A stretch of 64,000 nucleotides of DNA, from contig JAQJDB010000006.1 in assembly GCA_032139905.1 (NCBI GenBank), positions 992,001-1,056,000 of the forward strand. The letters are read 5' to 3'. The notes below the pieces were generated by a model. The model was not told the DNA's origin. It ran no database searches and saw only the letters and a program-made list of their open reading frames with translations. Below are positions 17,170 through 26,544 of this stretch, piece after piece. Numbering within the stretch: the stretch's first letter is position 1; every line of letters starts with the position of its first letter. Position numbers and translations under genes: made by a program. The DNA is from Nitrospira sp. MA-1. Lineage in GTDB: Bacteria; Nitrospirota; Nitrospiria; Nitrospirales; UBA8639.

Positions 17170-18387
17170 ATGGTTCTGTTCGTCATGCCAATGTCCTTAA
17201 ATGTTCTGTTTATTTCTCAAATTTTTCCAACTCCCGTGAATCCAACTAAGGGAGTCTTTAGCCACCAACTTGTTCAAGGTTTAACGAACTATTGCGAGGT
17301 CCGCGTCGTTTGCCCACAACCCTGGTTCCCGAAGCTCCCTCGATGGAAATTTTTGGAAAGATGGCATGGGTATTCATTAATTCCAATTGAATATGCTATC
17401 GATAGCATACCCGTCTTGAGCCCCAAATATCCGTTTATTCCTAAATGGGGTGACCATTACCATAGCTTCCTATTATTTCTAGGTCTTGTTCGATACGCGT
17501 ACACCCTGAGGCGCTGTTTTCGATTTGATGTGATAAATGCCCATTGGCTTTATCCTGATGGAGTGGCTGCTGCCCTGCTGGCCAGAATTATGGGGGTGCC
17601 CTTGGTACTGACAGGTCTGGGATGTGATGTAAATATGTTTTTGTTAGACAAGCGTAAGAAGGGGCCGATTCTTCGGGCCTTGAATCAGGCTTCTCGAGTC
17701 ACAGTCGTTTCAGAAGAATTGAAGACTCACCTCTTAGGCGTGGGAATAGACCATGAGCGTGTCACGGTTATTCGTAACGGGGTTAATAAACAATTATTTT
17801 TTCCAAGGGATCCAACTGAGTCAGGAACCATCCTTGGACTTCCACAAAAGGGCCCCTGCGTTCTATTTGTGGGAAGATTAGCAGAAGAGGAAGAGAAGGG
17901 GCTTCGGTATCTGATTGAGGCCTTCCAAGAACTTGTTCAAATTAGAAAGCCAATAACCCTGTATATTATCGGGGATGGCCCCATGCTCAAAGCGTATCAA
18001 GAACTCGTCCACAAGCAGGACCTTCAAGGGCATATTCAATTTGTTGGTGCGAAGGCACATCAGGATATCCCTCTATGGATCGGTGCATGTGATGTTTTCT
18101 GTTTGCCGAGTCTTCGTGAGGGGTGTCCCAATGTGATTCTTGAGGCATTATCCTGTGGCCGTCCAGTGGTGGCATCCAGAGTGGGTGATATTCCCAATCT
18201 CATTGGGAAAACTAATGGGATTCTTGTTGAGCCTGGCGATAGTCACCAATTATCTGAGGCGTTGGATATGGCACTGGCCAGGGAATGGGATGAAGGGGAA
18301 ATTTGCGGGTCTGTCGGTAACTTGACCTGGGATGCCGCCGCATCCCAATACTATTCGGTCCTCCTCGGCGCCTGTTCTGATGTGTGA
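17170..18387 (+). CDS. GT4 glycosyltransferase, TuaC-like
   Basis: This protein of about 405 residues is a GT-B enzyme of family 4. The acceptor half starts NVLFISQIFPTPVNPTKGVF and contains NAHWLYPDG and LTGLGCDVN, as in TuaC-type teichuronic-acid transferases. The donor half shows VLFVGRLAEEEEKGLRYLI, IIGDGP, and CLPSLREGCPNVILEALSCG with the EX7E motif. Start codons at 17170, 17185 and 17191 are all in frame with no clear ribosome-binding site, so the start is uncertain. It is the last gene of the EPS run and converges on the beta-helix gene. Confidence 0.86.
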   Translation: MVLFVMPMSLNVLFISQIFPTPVNPTKGVFSHQLVQGLTNYCEVRVVCPQPWFPKLPRWKFLERWHGYSLIPIEYAIDSIPVLSPKYPFIPKWGDHYHSFLLFLGLVRYAYTLRRCFRFDVINAHWLYPDGVAAALLARIMGVPLVLTGLGCDVNMFLLDKRKKGPILRALNQASRVTVVSEELKTHLLGVGIDHERVTVIRNGVNKQLFFPRDPTESGTILGLPQKGPCVLFVGRLAEEEEKGLRYLIEAFQELVQIRKPITLYIIGDGPMLKAYQELVHKQDLQGHIQFVGAKAHQDIPLWIGACDVFCLPSLREGCPNVILEALSCGRPVVASRVGDIPNLIGKTNGILVEPGDSHQLSEALDMALAREWDEGEICGSVGNLTWDAAASQYYSVLLGACSDV

Positions 18388-18427
18388 TTGTCTAACGGAT
18401 GGGTGGAAGTATTTCCCGGAAGGGGGA

Positions 18428-18462
18428 GGTGCAGCAAACCTTTCATGGCTGATTGCTGCACC
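18428..18462. terminator. Perfect 10-bp hairpin between convergent genes
   Basis: GGTGCAGCAA at 18428-18437 and TTGCTGCACC at 18453-18462 form a perfect stem with a 15-nt loop in the 88-bp gap between two convergent genes. No T-tract follows on either strand, so it may be a weak or factor-assisted terminator. A further 7-bp inverted pair, GTCTAAC (18390-18396) and GTTAGAC (18465-18471), encloses it. Confidence 0.5.
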
Positions 18463-18475
18463 AGGTTAGACCATA

Positions 18476-20017
18476 TTATTGAATGGTAAGGGTAAGGCCT
18501 TTTGGGGAAGCCGGAGGAATCGTATCTGAGGTGCCCCCCCCATTCGCATATTCTGCTGGAAGTGGGTTCCCAAGAAATTCCCAAATATAATGTGTGAGGG
18601 ATGATTTGCCGCAGAATCCTCGTGATTCATTTGCACAGAGATCCGCCTTGATCCGTGCCTCATTGGGGAATGGCCAGAGATTTTGGTTGGTTAAATTGCC
18701 ATTTTGATAGCGTTTGATGATTGTGGCGCCAATATCTCCACCATCCGAAGCCGCCCCTTTATTCGGTGTCCCTGTTTCCGCCCGCAGCAGATATTTCAAT
18801 CCTGGTTGTATACTGGAATCGTGAGCACCAGGACTTGCGCCGTTATAATTAGGACTATTCGAATAGACGTTATTGTAATCTGATGTGACGGATCCATTGA
18901 TTCCACTATTTGAATTATTGTGTATGAGGCTATTTTTTAGGGAGACGTTGGTCACCTGATTGCCGCCCCCACCGAAATACGTCCCATAAGATCCCCCACC
19001 CAATGTGACATGGTTGAGTGTGGTATTACTGCTTTTCCTAGGAACCGTAATTGCGTATTCGTTGCCCCAGGAAACAACATTTTCAAATCGATTATTGTTA
19101 TTGACTGCCCCTCCTGACTCAGATGCCAGACCGTTTCCGACATTATTGAGGCTAATCATGCCAAGAATGACGTTATTTGATGAGCCAGTATAGGGAGCGG
19201 TGTCACCATTGCTATTTCCGGCAAGCAATATGCCACCACGATCTCCTCCTCCTGTGGCTGTGGTCCCATCAAGGAGAATCACATTTTCCACCAAGCTGTC
19301 AAAGGTATTATATAAACTCATGTTGAATTTCGGGTCACCTGGCTTGTAAGCCAATCCATCCCACCTATCCCATCGGAGCACAGCGCGCCTGATGGTCACT
19401 TTTGTGCCTCCATAGACACTCAGAACATATCGTCCAGCTCCCCAGCCCCACACATCTTCGAATAGAGAGTCGCGAATCCTGGACAAGCTCCAGACATTAT
19501 TGTTCGTGTTTACCGCACTCCCATACGCACCTGTACGGCGAATGGTAATATTATTGATTTGATTGGTTAACGATGTGCCATCTGGGGATTGGACCGAAAC
19601 GGACGGTCCTTCGCCGCAATTCTGGAGGCGGAGCCCTTCGATAACGATATGATGGGTGCCCGCTTGACGGATGTCCACCCCCGTACGAACACCTGCACCA
19701 TCAATGACGGCTTTGCCATCGTGTTCTGCTTGAATTATCGTGGGTGAAGTTGTTGACCCACTTGGCGGATTCACGATGGTGCCTCCCTCATAATTATATA
19801 GGCCATCTTTAAGGATATACGTGTGGCCTCCTCCCTTCGAAAAGGCATGCGTGAGCGTATAATAAGGGTTCTGGCTGGTGCCATTACCTAGGACATTACT
19901 CCCTGTGGGGGAGATGTAGTAGGTCGCGGCAATGCTCTGAGTGGCATTCAGCATGAAAACTGCTGCGAGTAAAGACCAACAGAGTATTGCTGGATTGGTT
20001 GCATATCGACTTTTCAT
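18476..20017 (-). CDS. Exported right-handed parallel beta-helix protein
   Basis: This 513-residue protein has a signal peptide (basic MKSR, hydrophobic ILCWSLLAAVFML, likely cleavage after IAA near residue 31). The mature part begins TYYISPTGSNVLGNGT, typical of pectate-lyase-like beta-helix proteins, followed by turns rich in N, G and V such as HHIVIEGLRLQNCG and NNRFENVVSWGN. The fold is used by polysaccharide lyases, epimerases and surface proteins. No catalytic residues can be assigned. It ends DTIPPASPKGLTLTIQ, which resembles the linker that usually precedes an FN3 domain, so it may be shortened at the C-terminus. Next to an EPS cluster, action on the polymer is plausible. Confidence 0.78.
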   Translation of the reverse strand: MKSRYATNPAILCWSLLAAVFMLNATQSIAATYYISPTGSNVLGNGTSQNPYYTLTHAFSKGGGHTYILKDGLYNYEGGTIVNPPSGSTTSPTIIQAEHDGKAVIDGAGVRTGVDIRQAGTHHIVIEGLRLQNCGEGPSVSVQSPDGTSLTNQINNITIRRTGAYGSAVNTNNNVWSLSRIRDSLFEDVWGWGAGRYVLSVYGGTKVTIRRAVLRWDRWDGLAYKPGDPKFNMSLYNTFDSLVENVILLDGTTATGGGDRGGILLAGNSNGDTAPYTGSSNNVILGMISLNNVGNGLASESGGAVNNNNRFENVVSWGNEYAITVPRKSSNTTLNHVTLGGGSYGTYFGGGGNQVTNVSLKNSLIHNNSNSGINGSVTSDYNNVYSNSPNYNGASPGAHDSSIQPGLKYLLRAETGTPNKGAASDGGDIGATIIKRYQNGNLTNQNLWPFPNEARIKADLCANESRGFCGKSSLTHYIWEFLGNPLPAEYANGGGTSDTIPPASPKGLTLTIQ

Positions 20018-20729
20018 GGATTTCTCCTTGTGGTGCTATGTCGTGACTTCTCTAGAATGCCTTACGCATAGGAATTTAATGGATGGTAAAGCTATTAGAC
20101 ATATTCCCTTATAGTTTCCTGGAAATTGGGTTGTCACATCCCGTGACTGGTTATGTTTCGGTAATATTTAGAAAAGCTTTAGTAAGTTTTTAGGAATTTT
20201 TTTAACCTTAATTAGGGCATAGTTCGAAAACTCAACCTTGTTGACGGACGAAGTTTTCGGAAAAAGCTGCTTGCTGTGCGTCTGGTTGGAGTTTGTATGG
20301 TTCCCCTGCCTAATCTGGGTATCTGTGGTTGGTAAAAGATATATGTCAATGGATTCGTCATCATAGGCTAAATCTCTCTCCTACGGGGATGCTTAAGTTT
20401 AAGTACCGCTTAATTTGCTAACCTGTAATACAACCCTATAAGCCAGTTTAAAGCACGTATAATTTGTTGAGTGTGTCTTTAAATCTTTTTAAGGGAAGCA
20501 ATAGAGATCAAAAGCCCTTTCAAAGGCATTTCCCTTATCTGATCAGGCTTCGACCAACTGCTCCTCATCTGAAGAGTTGTCTGTAAGGGATGGTGCTGAG
20601 CACTCAAAGCTTTCCACCACCTCCTTCTTGGATCTGTTATATCTAGTCGAAATAATATAGGTATCACTTATCTTTCTCCGGATAGTCTCTTATAGTTTCG
20701 CCATTGATGGTTCATGGGATAATCCCGCC
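20018..20729. other. 712-bp intergenic region upstream of the beta-helix gene
   Basis: No convincing gene was found: the short frames here lack family resemblance and ribosome-binding sites. The part near 20018-20250 should hold the promoter of the beta-helix gene, which reads leftward. No clear sigma54 site (GG-N10-GC spacing) was seen by eye on the minus strand. The rest is AT-rich sequence downstream of the 908-residue gene, with no strong terminator seen. Confidence 0.5.
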
Positions 20730-23456
20730 CTACTGTTTGACGATGACGGAATACATGCTCAAATCATTTCCCGCATTGTTATTGCTGACATTTCCCCCGA
20801 GGGTAATCGTGCCGGCCGGGAAGGACTTCACAAACAGGCTGAAGGTCGCATCCGAGGTCACCAGGTTTGTGCCGGTGTCGGTAAAGGTGCTCAACCAGGA
20901 GGGTTTCGAGGTAATACGATCGCCATGGGCGACATATACGGAGACGGGTTGATTGACCGTAAAGCTGAGGAAAGTCGAATTGGTCGCCGCTTTGTCATCA
21001 TTGGCGGTTCTGATATAAGCACCTCCCTGGACGAGAGTGGGGACGGTCGCAAAGGTATAGGAACGGTCGATATACACGGTGGCGCCGGCTTGGAGGCCGG
21101 AGGTGGGCAGGACATAGGCTTTCCCACTGGACACGGACAGATTCGAAATGTTGAGTGGTGATAAGGGTGGTGGTGGTGGCGCACTGGTATTGCTCACGGT
21201 GACCGTGCGGGCTGTAGCGGTTTTCGTATTGCCCGCCGCATCGCGGGCGATCGCCGTGAGGGTGTACGAGCCATTCGGGACGGTGGTGGTGTTCCAGCTG
21301 GTGTTGTAGGGATTGGTCATATCTTCAGGACCGAGGTTGGCGCCCTGGAGCCGGAATTGGACGCCGGTCACGCCGACATTATCACTGGCACTGGCGCTGA
21401 CCGTTACCGTGCCAGAAACCGTACCGGCGCTGGGAGCTGTCAGCGTGACGGTCGGGGGAGTGGTGTCACCTGCGGGGGGGGCGTTCCCGCCCTCTGGTTT
21501 GATGCTGACGGAATACATGCTGCAACAACCCCCGCTGGCATTGCCCCCGAGGGTAATGGTGCCGGCGGGGAAGGACCGCACAAACAGGCTGAAGGTCGCA
21601 TCCGAGGTCACCAGGTTTGTGCCGGTATCGGTAAAGGTGCTCAACCAGGAGGGTTTCGAGGTAATGCGATCGCCATGGGCGACATATACGGAGACGGGTT
21701 GATTAACCGTAAAGCTGAGAAAGGCCGTATTGGTCGCGGCTTTGTCATCATTTGCGGTCCGGATATACGTGGCCCCCTGTACGAGAGTGGGGACGGTCGC
21801 AAAGGTATAGGCACGGTCGATATACACGGTGGCGCCGGCTTGGAGGCCGGAGGTGGGCAGAACATAGGCTTTCCCACTGGACACGGCCAGATTCGAAATG
21901 TTGAGTGGTGATGAGGGTGGCGGTGCTGGCGGCGGACTAGCATTGCTCACCGTGACCGTGCGGGATGCGGAGGTGGTGGTATTGCCGGCGGCATCGCGGG
22001 CGATCCCCGTGAGGGTGTAGGAGCCATTGGGCATCGTGGTGGTATTCCAGCTGGTGCTATAGGGATTGGTCGTATCTTCAGGGCCGAGGTTGGCGCCCTG
22101 AAGCCGGAATTGGACGCCCGCGACGCCGACATTATCGCTGGCGCTGGCGGTGACCGTCACCGTGCCGGAGACGGTACCGGCGCTGGGGGCCGTCAGCGTG
22201 ACCGTCGGTGCAGTGGTGTCGGCTGGTGGTGTGCTGGTATTGCTCACGGTGACCGTGCGGGCTGTAGCGGTTTTCGTATTGCCCGCCGCATCGCGGGCGA
22301 TCGCCGTGAGGGTGTACGAGCCATTCGGGACGGTGGTGGTGTTCCAGCTGGTGTTGTAGGGATTGGTCGTATCTTCAGGGCCGAGGTTGGCGCCCTGAAG
22401 CCGGAATTGGACGCCCGCGACGCCGACATTATCACTGGCGCTGGCGCTGACTGTCACCGTGCCGGAAACCGTACCGGCGCTGGGAGCCGTCAGCGTGACG
22501 GTCGGGGAGGTGGTGTCCCCTGGTGTGCCACTCTGGGGTTTGACGATGACGGAATACATGCTGAATCCTCCACCGCTGGCATTGCCCCCGAGGGTAATCG
22601 TGCCGGCCGGGAAGGACCGCACAAACAGGCTAAAGGTCGCATCCGAGGTCACCAGATTTGCGCCGGTATCGGTAAAGGTGCTCAACCAGGAGGGTTTCGA
22701 GGTAATACGATCGCCATGGGCGACATATACGGAGACGGGTTGATTGACTGTAAAGCTGAGGAAGGTCGAATTGGTCGCCGCTTTGTCATTATTGGCCGTT
22801 TGGATGTATCTGGCTCCCTGCACGAGAGTGGGAACGGTCGTAAAGGTATAGGTGCGGTCGATATAGACGGTACCCCCGATTTGCAGTCCGGAGGGGGGCA
22901 CCACATAGGTTTTCCCACTGGACACGGTCAGGTTCGAAATATTGAGTGTTGAGGGGGCTGGAGGCGACGTGCCTGTCGGTACAGAAATTTGCCTTTCTGT
23001 TGAAGGGGCACTTTCATTTCCGGCGGTGTCAAATGCTGTCGCTATAAATCCATAGGTTGTGCCAGCACTAAGTCCGGATACGGTTGTTGAAGGTGAGGAT
23101 GGATTAGTGGGCATTCCTGAAAATAGTGGTTGTCCAAAATCTTGGGATGGTAGCGTCCGTTTGTAAATTTTATATCCTGCTAAATCCGATTCGGTATTTT
23201 TATTCCATGTGACCGAAACATCAGCTGAAAAAACAGAAGTAGAAGGTATAACAGTTATTATTGCTATCAGGAGAATGGAAAACGAAAATATTTTAGGAGG
23301 TGCGTGAGAGGCTAGGGCCATGATTAATTGTGCAAAAAACTGCATGAGGTTTTTGCAAAACCTTTGTGCGATCTTCCCAGGTTGAGACGAAGCGATCTTA
23401 GGATCATTGGTTGGGAAAGTTTCCTTAAATAAAAGGAAAGTACTTTGTAATTTCAT
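20730..23456 (-). CDS. Large modular exported protein with FN3, Ig-like and repeated beta-sandwich-like modules
   Basis: This 908-residue protein starts at ATG 23456 with AGGAG about 8 bp upstream. The N-terminal region is long and basic, with one hydrophobic segment at residues about 56-77 (signal or anchor). Order of modules: FN3 at about 78-160; module A1 at 171-307; Ig-like 1 at 318-407; Ig-like 2 at 417-506; A2 at 518-654; Ig-like 3 at 667-756; A3 at 767-908. Ig-like copies share VTLTAPSAGTVSGTVTV and SDNVGV; A modules share VYIDRTYTF or close variants and VYVAHGDRITSKPSWL. I do not recognise the A family. There is no PEP-CTERM or LPXTG tail. It is likely a secreted adhesin, matrix or carbohydrate-binding protein; this role is inferred from architecture. 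Confidence 0.8.
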   Translation of the reverse strand: MKLQSTFLLFKETFPTNDPKIASSQPGKIAQRFCKNLMQFFAQLIMALASHAPPKIFSFSILLIAIITVIPSTSVFSADVSVTWNKNTESDLAGYKIYKRTLPSQDFGQPLFSGMPTNPSSPSTTVSGLSAGTTYGFIATAFDTAGNESAPSTERQISVPTGTSPPAPSTLNISNLTVSSGKTYVVPPSGLQIGGTVYIDRTYTFTTVPTLVQGARYIQTANNDKAATNSTFLSFTVNQPVSVYVAHGDRITSKPSWLSTFTDTGANLVTSDATFSLFVRSFPAGTITLGGNASGGGFSMYSVIVKPQSGTPGDTTSPTVTLTAPSAGTVSGTVTVSASASDNVGVAGVQFRLQGANLGPEDTTNPYNTSWNTTTVPNGSYTLTAIARDAAGNTKTATARTVTVSNTSTPPADTTAPTVTLTAPSAGTVSGTVTVTASASDNVGVAGVQFRLQGANLGPEDTTNPYSTSWNTTTMPNGSYTLTGIARDAAGNTTTSASRTVTVSNASPPPAPPPSSPLNISNLAVSSGKAYVLPTSGLQAGATVYIDRAYTFATVPTLVQGATYIRTANDDKAATNTAFLSFTVNQPVSVYVAHGDRITSKPSWLSTFTDTGTNLVTSDATFSLFVRSFPAGTITLGGNASGGCCSMYSVSIKPEGGNAPPAGDTTPPTVTLTAPSAGTVSGTVTVSASASDNVGVTGVQFRLQGANLGPEDMTNPYNTSWNTTTVPNGSYTLTAIARDAAGNTKTATARTVTVSNTSAPPPPPLSPLNISNLSVSSGKAYVLPTSGLQAGATVYIDRSYTFATVPTLVQGGAYIRTANDDKAATNSTFLSFTVNQPVSVYVAHGDRITSKPSWLSTFTDTGTNLVTSDATFSLFVKSFPAGTITLGGNVSNNNAGNDLSMYSVIVKQ
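20733..22946 (-). repeat. Near-identical internal gene repeats (A and Ig-like modules)
   Basis: The DNA coding for the modules is highly similar between copies. A modules lie at about 22946-22536, 21905-21495 and 21158-20733; Ig-like modules at about 22505-22236, 22208-21939 and 21458-21189. Ig-like copies 1 and 2 are spaced 297 bp apart; A2 and A3 are 747 bp apart. Many stretches match for dozens of bases, so recent duplication or gene conversion is likely, and the region is prone to copy-number change and to assembly collapse. The strong codon bias also opens long spurious frames on the + strand here. Confidence 0.9.
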
Positions 23457-24225
23457 TATTCATCTCCTGCTTTTGGTAGTTTTTTCCTATTTCATTTCCA
23501 GTTTTCTTGAACGGTTTTTCTCTGTGCGTGTCTATTGTCAAATTCGCCTCTCTAGTGGAATTTCAATCTGAGAGAAGAAATCAAGGCTTCCTGTCTGCTT
23601 GGATGTTTCCCGGCAGAAGAAATCCAATCAGAATATTTAATCCAGCAATAGAACCTAAACTTCCAAGTACTACCTAAGAAAAATTGGAAGATGTTTCCAG
23701 TTCAGGGGGAGGTTGTTGAAAAATCATGAAGATGGATAAATTTGGGGGGGACACGAAGAAAAAACGCAAAATGAGTAAATATTGTTTTAAGCACGATAAT
23801 AAAAATGCCAAAGGCAGACTTTTCATCAGATAATAAGGAGAAATTTAAAACGTGGGCTTTGATAGAATTTAAAGATCTTTCGAATTAATTATGACCGCTA
23901 CGGAGGCATATGCAATATGGAGACCATTGACGGCCTAGGCTTAATATTAGCTTGTTAATAAAGAAAAAAATATTTGGTGGGTTTACGGAAATTCTATCAA
24001 GAAATGGAATTCTGCTGTAGGGTTACTCAATGTAATGTAGGAAGTACAATTCAGCATTGCTACGTAACTAATATTTATGTGAAAGTTATTTGGTGATTCT
24101 GAGGAAGAAGATCTTTAAATTTTTAGGATGAAGAAAAACGGATTGTTTGGGGAAATTCTTTGCCTCGAGCCAGAGACAACGGGATTTTTTTTAAAACGAT
24201 GCTAAAGAATTTTGGTGTTTGAACA
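23457..24225. other. 769-bp AT-rich divergent intergenic region
   Basis: This gap separates the leftward modular protein gene from the rightward histidine kinase gene, so it should hold two divergent promoters. It is clearly more AT-rich than its surroundings. No frame of useful length, tRNA or terminator was seen. A string resembling a -24 element (TTGGCAT on the minus strand near 23810) lacks the matching GC 10 bases on, so it is not called. Confidence 0.5.
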
Positions 24226-25710
24226 ATGTTGCCACGCTTGTCCATATTTTGGCGATTAACCCTGGGATACCTGACAATCCTTGCGTTAGTGGTTGGGGTG
24301 AATTTATATATCCTCCATCAGTTTCGTGCATTAACGGAATTAGGCGCTGAGTTAGCAACGCACCATTTTCCGGCAGTGGAAACGGCAAAACGACTCATTA
24401 CCAGTCTGTATGCGCAATTAAAAAGTGATAAGCAATACTTGGTGCTTCGGGATACGGCCCTTCTGAAGGATTTCCTTCAGGAAGCTGAAAATTTTCGCAA
24501 AACCTTGAAAGCCCTTGAGGATCAGGAAAATCCTGGCAGTACGCTTGAATTGCTTGCGGAAACCAAAGAACTGCATGAAGAATTTCATACCTTATTTTTG
24601 AGCGTTGGCGTTGAACAAGCCGACCGTTCTCCTCAGGCTATCGCCAGATATGAACAAAACCGGGATACGTTGATTACTGCCATAACCCAATCCATCACAG
24701 CCTATATTACTTCTCAGGAAGCCAGTGTTGGCGCGATTCTCAAGGATTCTCATCTTCGCTCGGTACAGGCCCAGGAAATTACAAAACAGCTTCTCGTGAT
24801 GGCGTTGGTTCTAGGTCTTGGCTTGGCCGGAATCGCCAGCTATAGTATTCTTCGCCCCCTTCGACGAGTCAAAGCGCAAATCCGCCGAATTGGACAAGGT
24901 CAATTTGGAGGCACAATCTCCTTGTCTGTTCCCCAGGAGTTACGCGAACTGGTCGGCCAGGTAAATTGGATGGGCGAAAAACTACAAAAGTTAGATGAGA
25001 TGAAGTCGGAATTCCTGGCAAATATATCCCATGAGTTGAGGACGCCGTTAACATCTATTCGTGAGGGCTCACAGCTTCTGCTCGATGGCATTCCTGGAAC
25101 GTTGACCAAGGACCAACGAGAAACGCTCACCATTATTTCTGAAAGCAGCCAACGACTCAATCACTTGATCGGGAATCTTTTAGATTTATCCCGGATGGAA
25201 GCCGACATGGTTTCCTATAATTTTAGTCCCACCGACTTGAATCGTTTGGCCGTTCGATCGACAGAAAAGGTGAAATTTCTTGCGGAACGCAAAAATATTC
25301 ATCTGACCCTCGATTTGTTTCAGAACAAGGTGAGGTTCTATGATCTGGATGGACCGAGGATGGAACAGGTGCTGGAAAATCTTTTATCCAATGCCATTAA
25401 ATTTAGTCCTGAAGGAACGACGGTGTTGATTCGATCGAGGCCAGAAAGTTCAGGAGAAGGGTTGCAATTTACCGTGTCTGATACGGGACCAGGAATTCCC
25501 GAAGCCGATTTGCCTCATATCTTTGAACGATTTTACCAGGGGAAAACCCAAGAAGGTCGTGTGTATGTGGGGAGTGGGATTGGGCTGGCTTTGGCGAAGC
25601 GTGTGGTGGAAGCCCATGGTGGAAAAATTTGGGCGGAGAGCATTCTTGGAACCGGGACGGCGTTGCATTTTACCATTCCGAAGCGAAAACATACGGGGAC
25701 TGTCTCTTGA
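24226..25710 (+). CDS. Membrane sensor histidine kinase, GlrK/QseE-like
   Basis: This 494-residue kinase has transmembrane helix 1 (about residues 8-29), a helical periplasmic domain of about 150 residues, helix 2 (about 185-207), a HAMP linker starting ILRPLRRVKAQI, a HisKA domain with phospho-acceptor His269 in ISHELRTPL, and an HATPase domain with N-box NLLSNAIKF and G-boxes DTGPGIPEADL and GSGIGLALAK. The next genes encode a QseG-like protein and a sigma54 activator, giving the order of the enterobacterial glrK-qseG-glrR system. It would phosphorylate the regulator at 26545. The ligand is unknown. Confidence 0.88.
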   Translation: MLPRLSIFWRLTLGYLTILALVVGVNLYILHQFRALTELGAELATHHFPAVETAKRLITSLYAQLKSDKQYLVLRDTALLKDFLQEAENFRKTLKALEDQENPGSTLELLAETKELHEEFHTLFLSVGVEQADRSPQAIARYEQNRDTLITAITQSITAYITSQEASVGAILKDSHLRSVQAQEITKQLLVMALVLGLGLAGIASYSILRPLRRVKAQIRRIGQGQFGGTISLSVPQELRELVGQVNWMGEKLQKLDEMKSEFLANISHELRTPLTSIREGSQLLLDGIPGTLTKDQRETLTIISESSQRLNHLIGNLLDLSRMEADMVSYNFSPTDLNRLAVRSTEKVKFLAERKNIHLTLDLFQNKVRFYDLDGPRMEQVLENLLSNAIKFSPEGTTVLIRSRPESSGEGLQFTVSDTGPGIPEADLPHIFERFYQGKTQEGRVYVGSGIGLALAKRVVEAHGGKIWAESILGTGTALHFTIPKRKHTGTVS

Positions 25711-26534
25711 TACGCAAACAGTTTGAGTCGTTGATCTGGGTGTTTTTTGGGTCTCTGATAATTCTAATTTCTCTTGAATGGGGAGAGTGGAATTTTACCG
25801 GCTGGAAGAGTTTGGCTATGGCTCAATCTGTTTCACCCGGCTATTCCACTGGGCCCTCGGTGTTAACTCCTGACCCCGAAGATGTTCCATTTTTTCGGGC
25901 AATTGCGGATGATCAGGAAAAGAAGCTGGGTTCATGTAAAAATGAAGCTGAATGTCGGGCGGTTCATTTCCTTCTTGGAGTCGCTGCGTTATATGAAAAT
26001 AGGGAATTGGCTGCGCTTCATTTTCGAAAAGTGGTGGTCTCAAATCCCAATAGCGCCTTGGCGAGTGAAAGTCGATTCTGGTTATGGTTATTGGATGTAT
26101 TAAATGCTCCGGGAGGAGGGACTTTACCAGAGGGTCTTACAAAGCGATTAGTTCGTGAAATTGTGAATAAAGAATTACTGGTTCATGAATTAAGTCGTCA
26201 ATTAGAAACAGACTCTGTTGATGCACTTAAGCAAGAACTGACGAATCGGGAAAAGGCTGTCGAAGAGTTGAATCAGGCTCTCTCGAATCTTTCCAAACAA
26301 ACAGAGCAATTGAAAAAGGAGCAGACGCTCCGGCAGGATGTACAGCTGGAACTTAAGGCCAGTGAGAGAAAAGTTCAAGAATTGACGAATCAATTAGAGG
26401 CTTTACGCCGTATCGATCAGGAAATACGCGAGAAGGCCCCGCCGACCCGCCCGTCTGAAAAAATGGCCCCAACCCCCAAACTCGAAAGAGCCGAGGAGAA
26501 AGAAATACCATATGAAGGTGATGGAAAAAAATAA
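25707..26534 (+). CDS. Membrane-associated coiled-coil protein, QseG/YfhG-like position
   Basis: A TTG start at 25707 is proposed because it overlaps the kinase stop (TTGA) and GGGGA lies upstream; the protein has 275 residues. An N-terminal hydrophobic segment (LIWVFFGSLIILISL) could be a signal or anchor, followed by a short helical, TPR-like part with two cysteines (GSCKNEAECRAVHFLLG) and a long coiled coil from about residue 160 to 245 rich in E, K and Q. The Pro-rich C-terminus is charged. QseG of enterobacteria, which lies between kinase and regulator in the same order, is a lipoprotein; no lipobox is seen here. Homology is suggested by context, not proven. Confidence 0.65.
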   Translation: MIRKQFESLIWVFFGSLIILISLEWGEWNFTGWKSLAMAQSVSPGYSTGPSVLTPDPEDVPFFRAIADDQEKKLGSCKNEAECRAVHFLLGVAALYENRELAALHFRKVVVSNPNSALASESRFWLWLLDVLNAPGGGTLPEGLTKRLVREIVNKELLVHELSRQLETDSVDALKQELTNREKAVEELNQALSNLSKQTEQLKKEQTLRQDVQLELKASERKVQELTNQLEALRRIDQEIREKAPPTRPSEKMAPTPKLERAEEKEIPYEGDGKK

Positions 26535-26544
26535 AGGAACTGTG

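Noticed and set aside
21357-22952. Long plus-strand frames (184 and 280 residues) opposite the repeated surface protein
   Set aside because: They repeat with the same period as the modules on the minus strand, are Gly/Arg rich and have no ribosome-binding site; they are antisense shadows of biased codon use.
23800-23825. Possible sigma54 promoter (TTGGCAT on the minus strand)
   Set aside because: The GC of the -12 element is not at the required 10-base spacing; no strong sigma54 site was found by eye near the regulators or surface genes.
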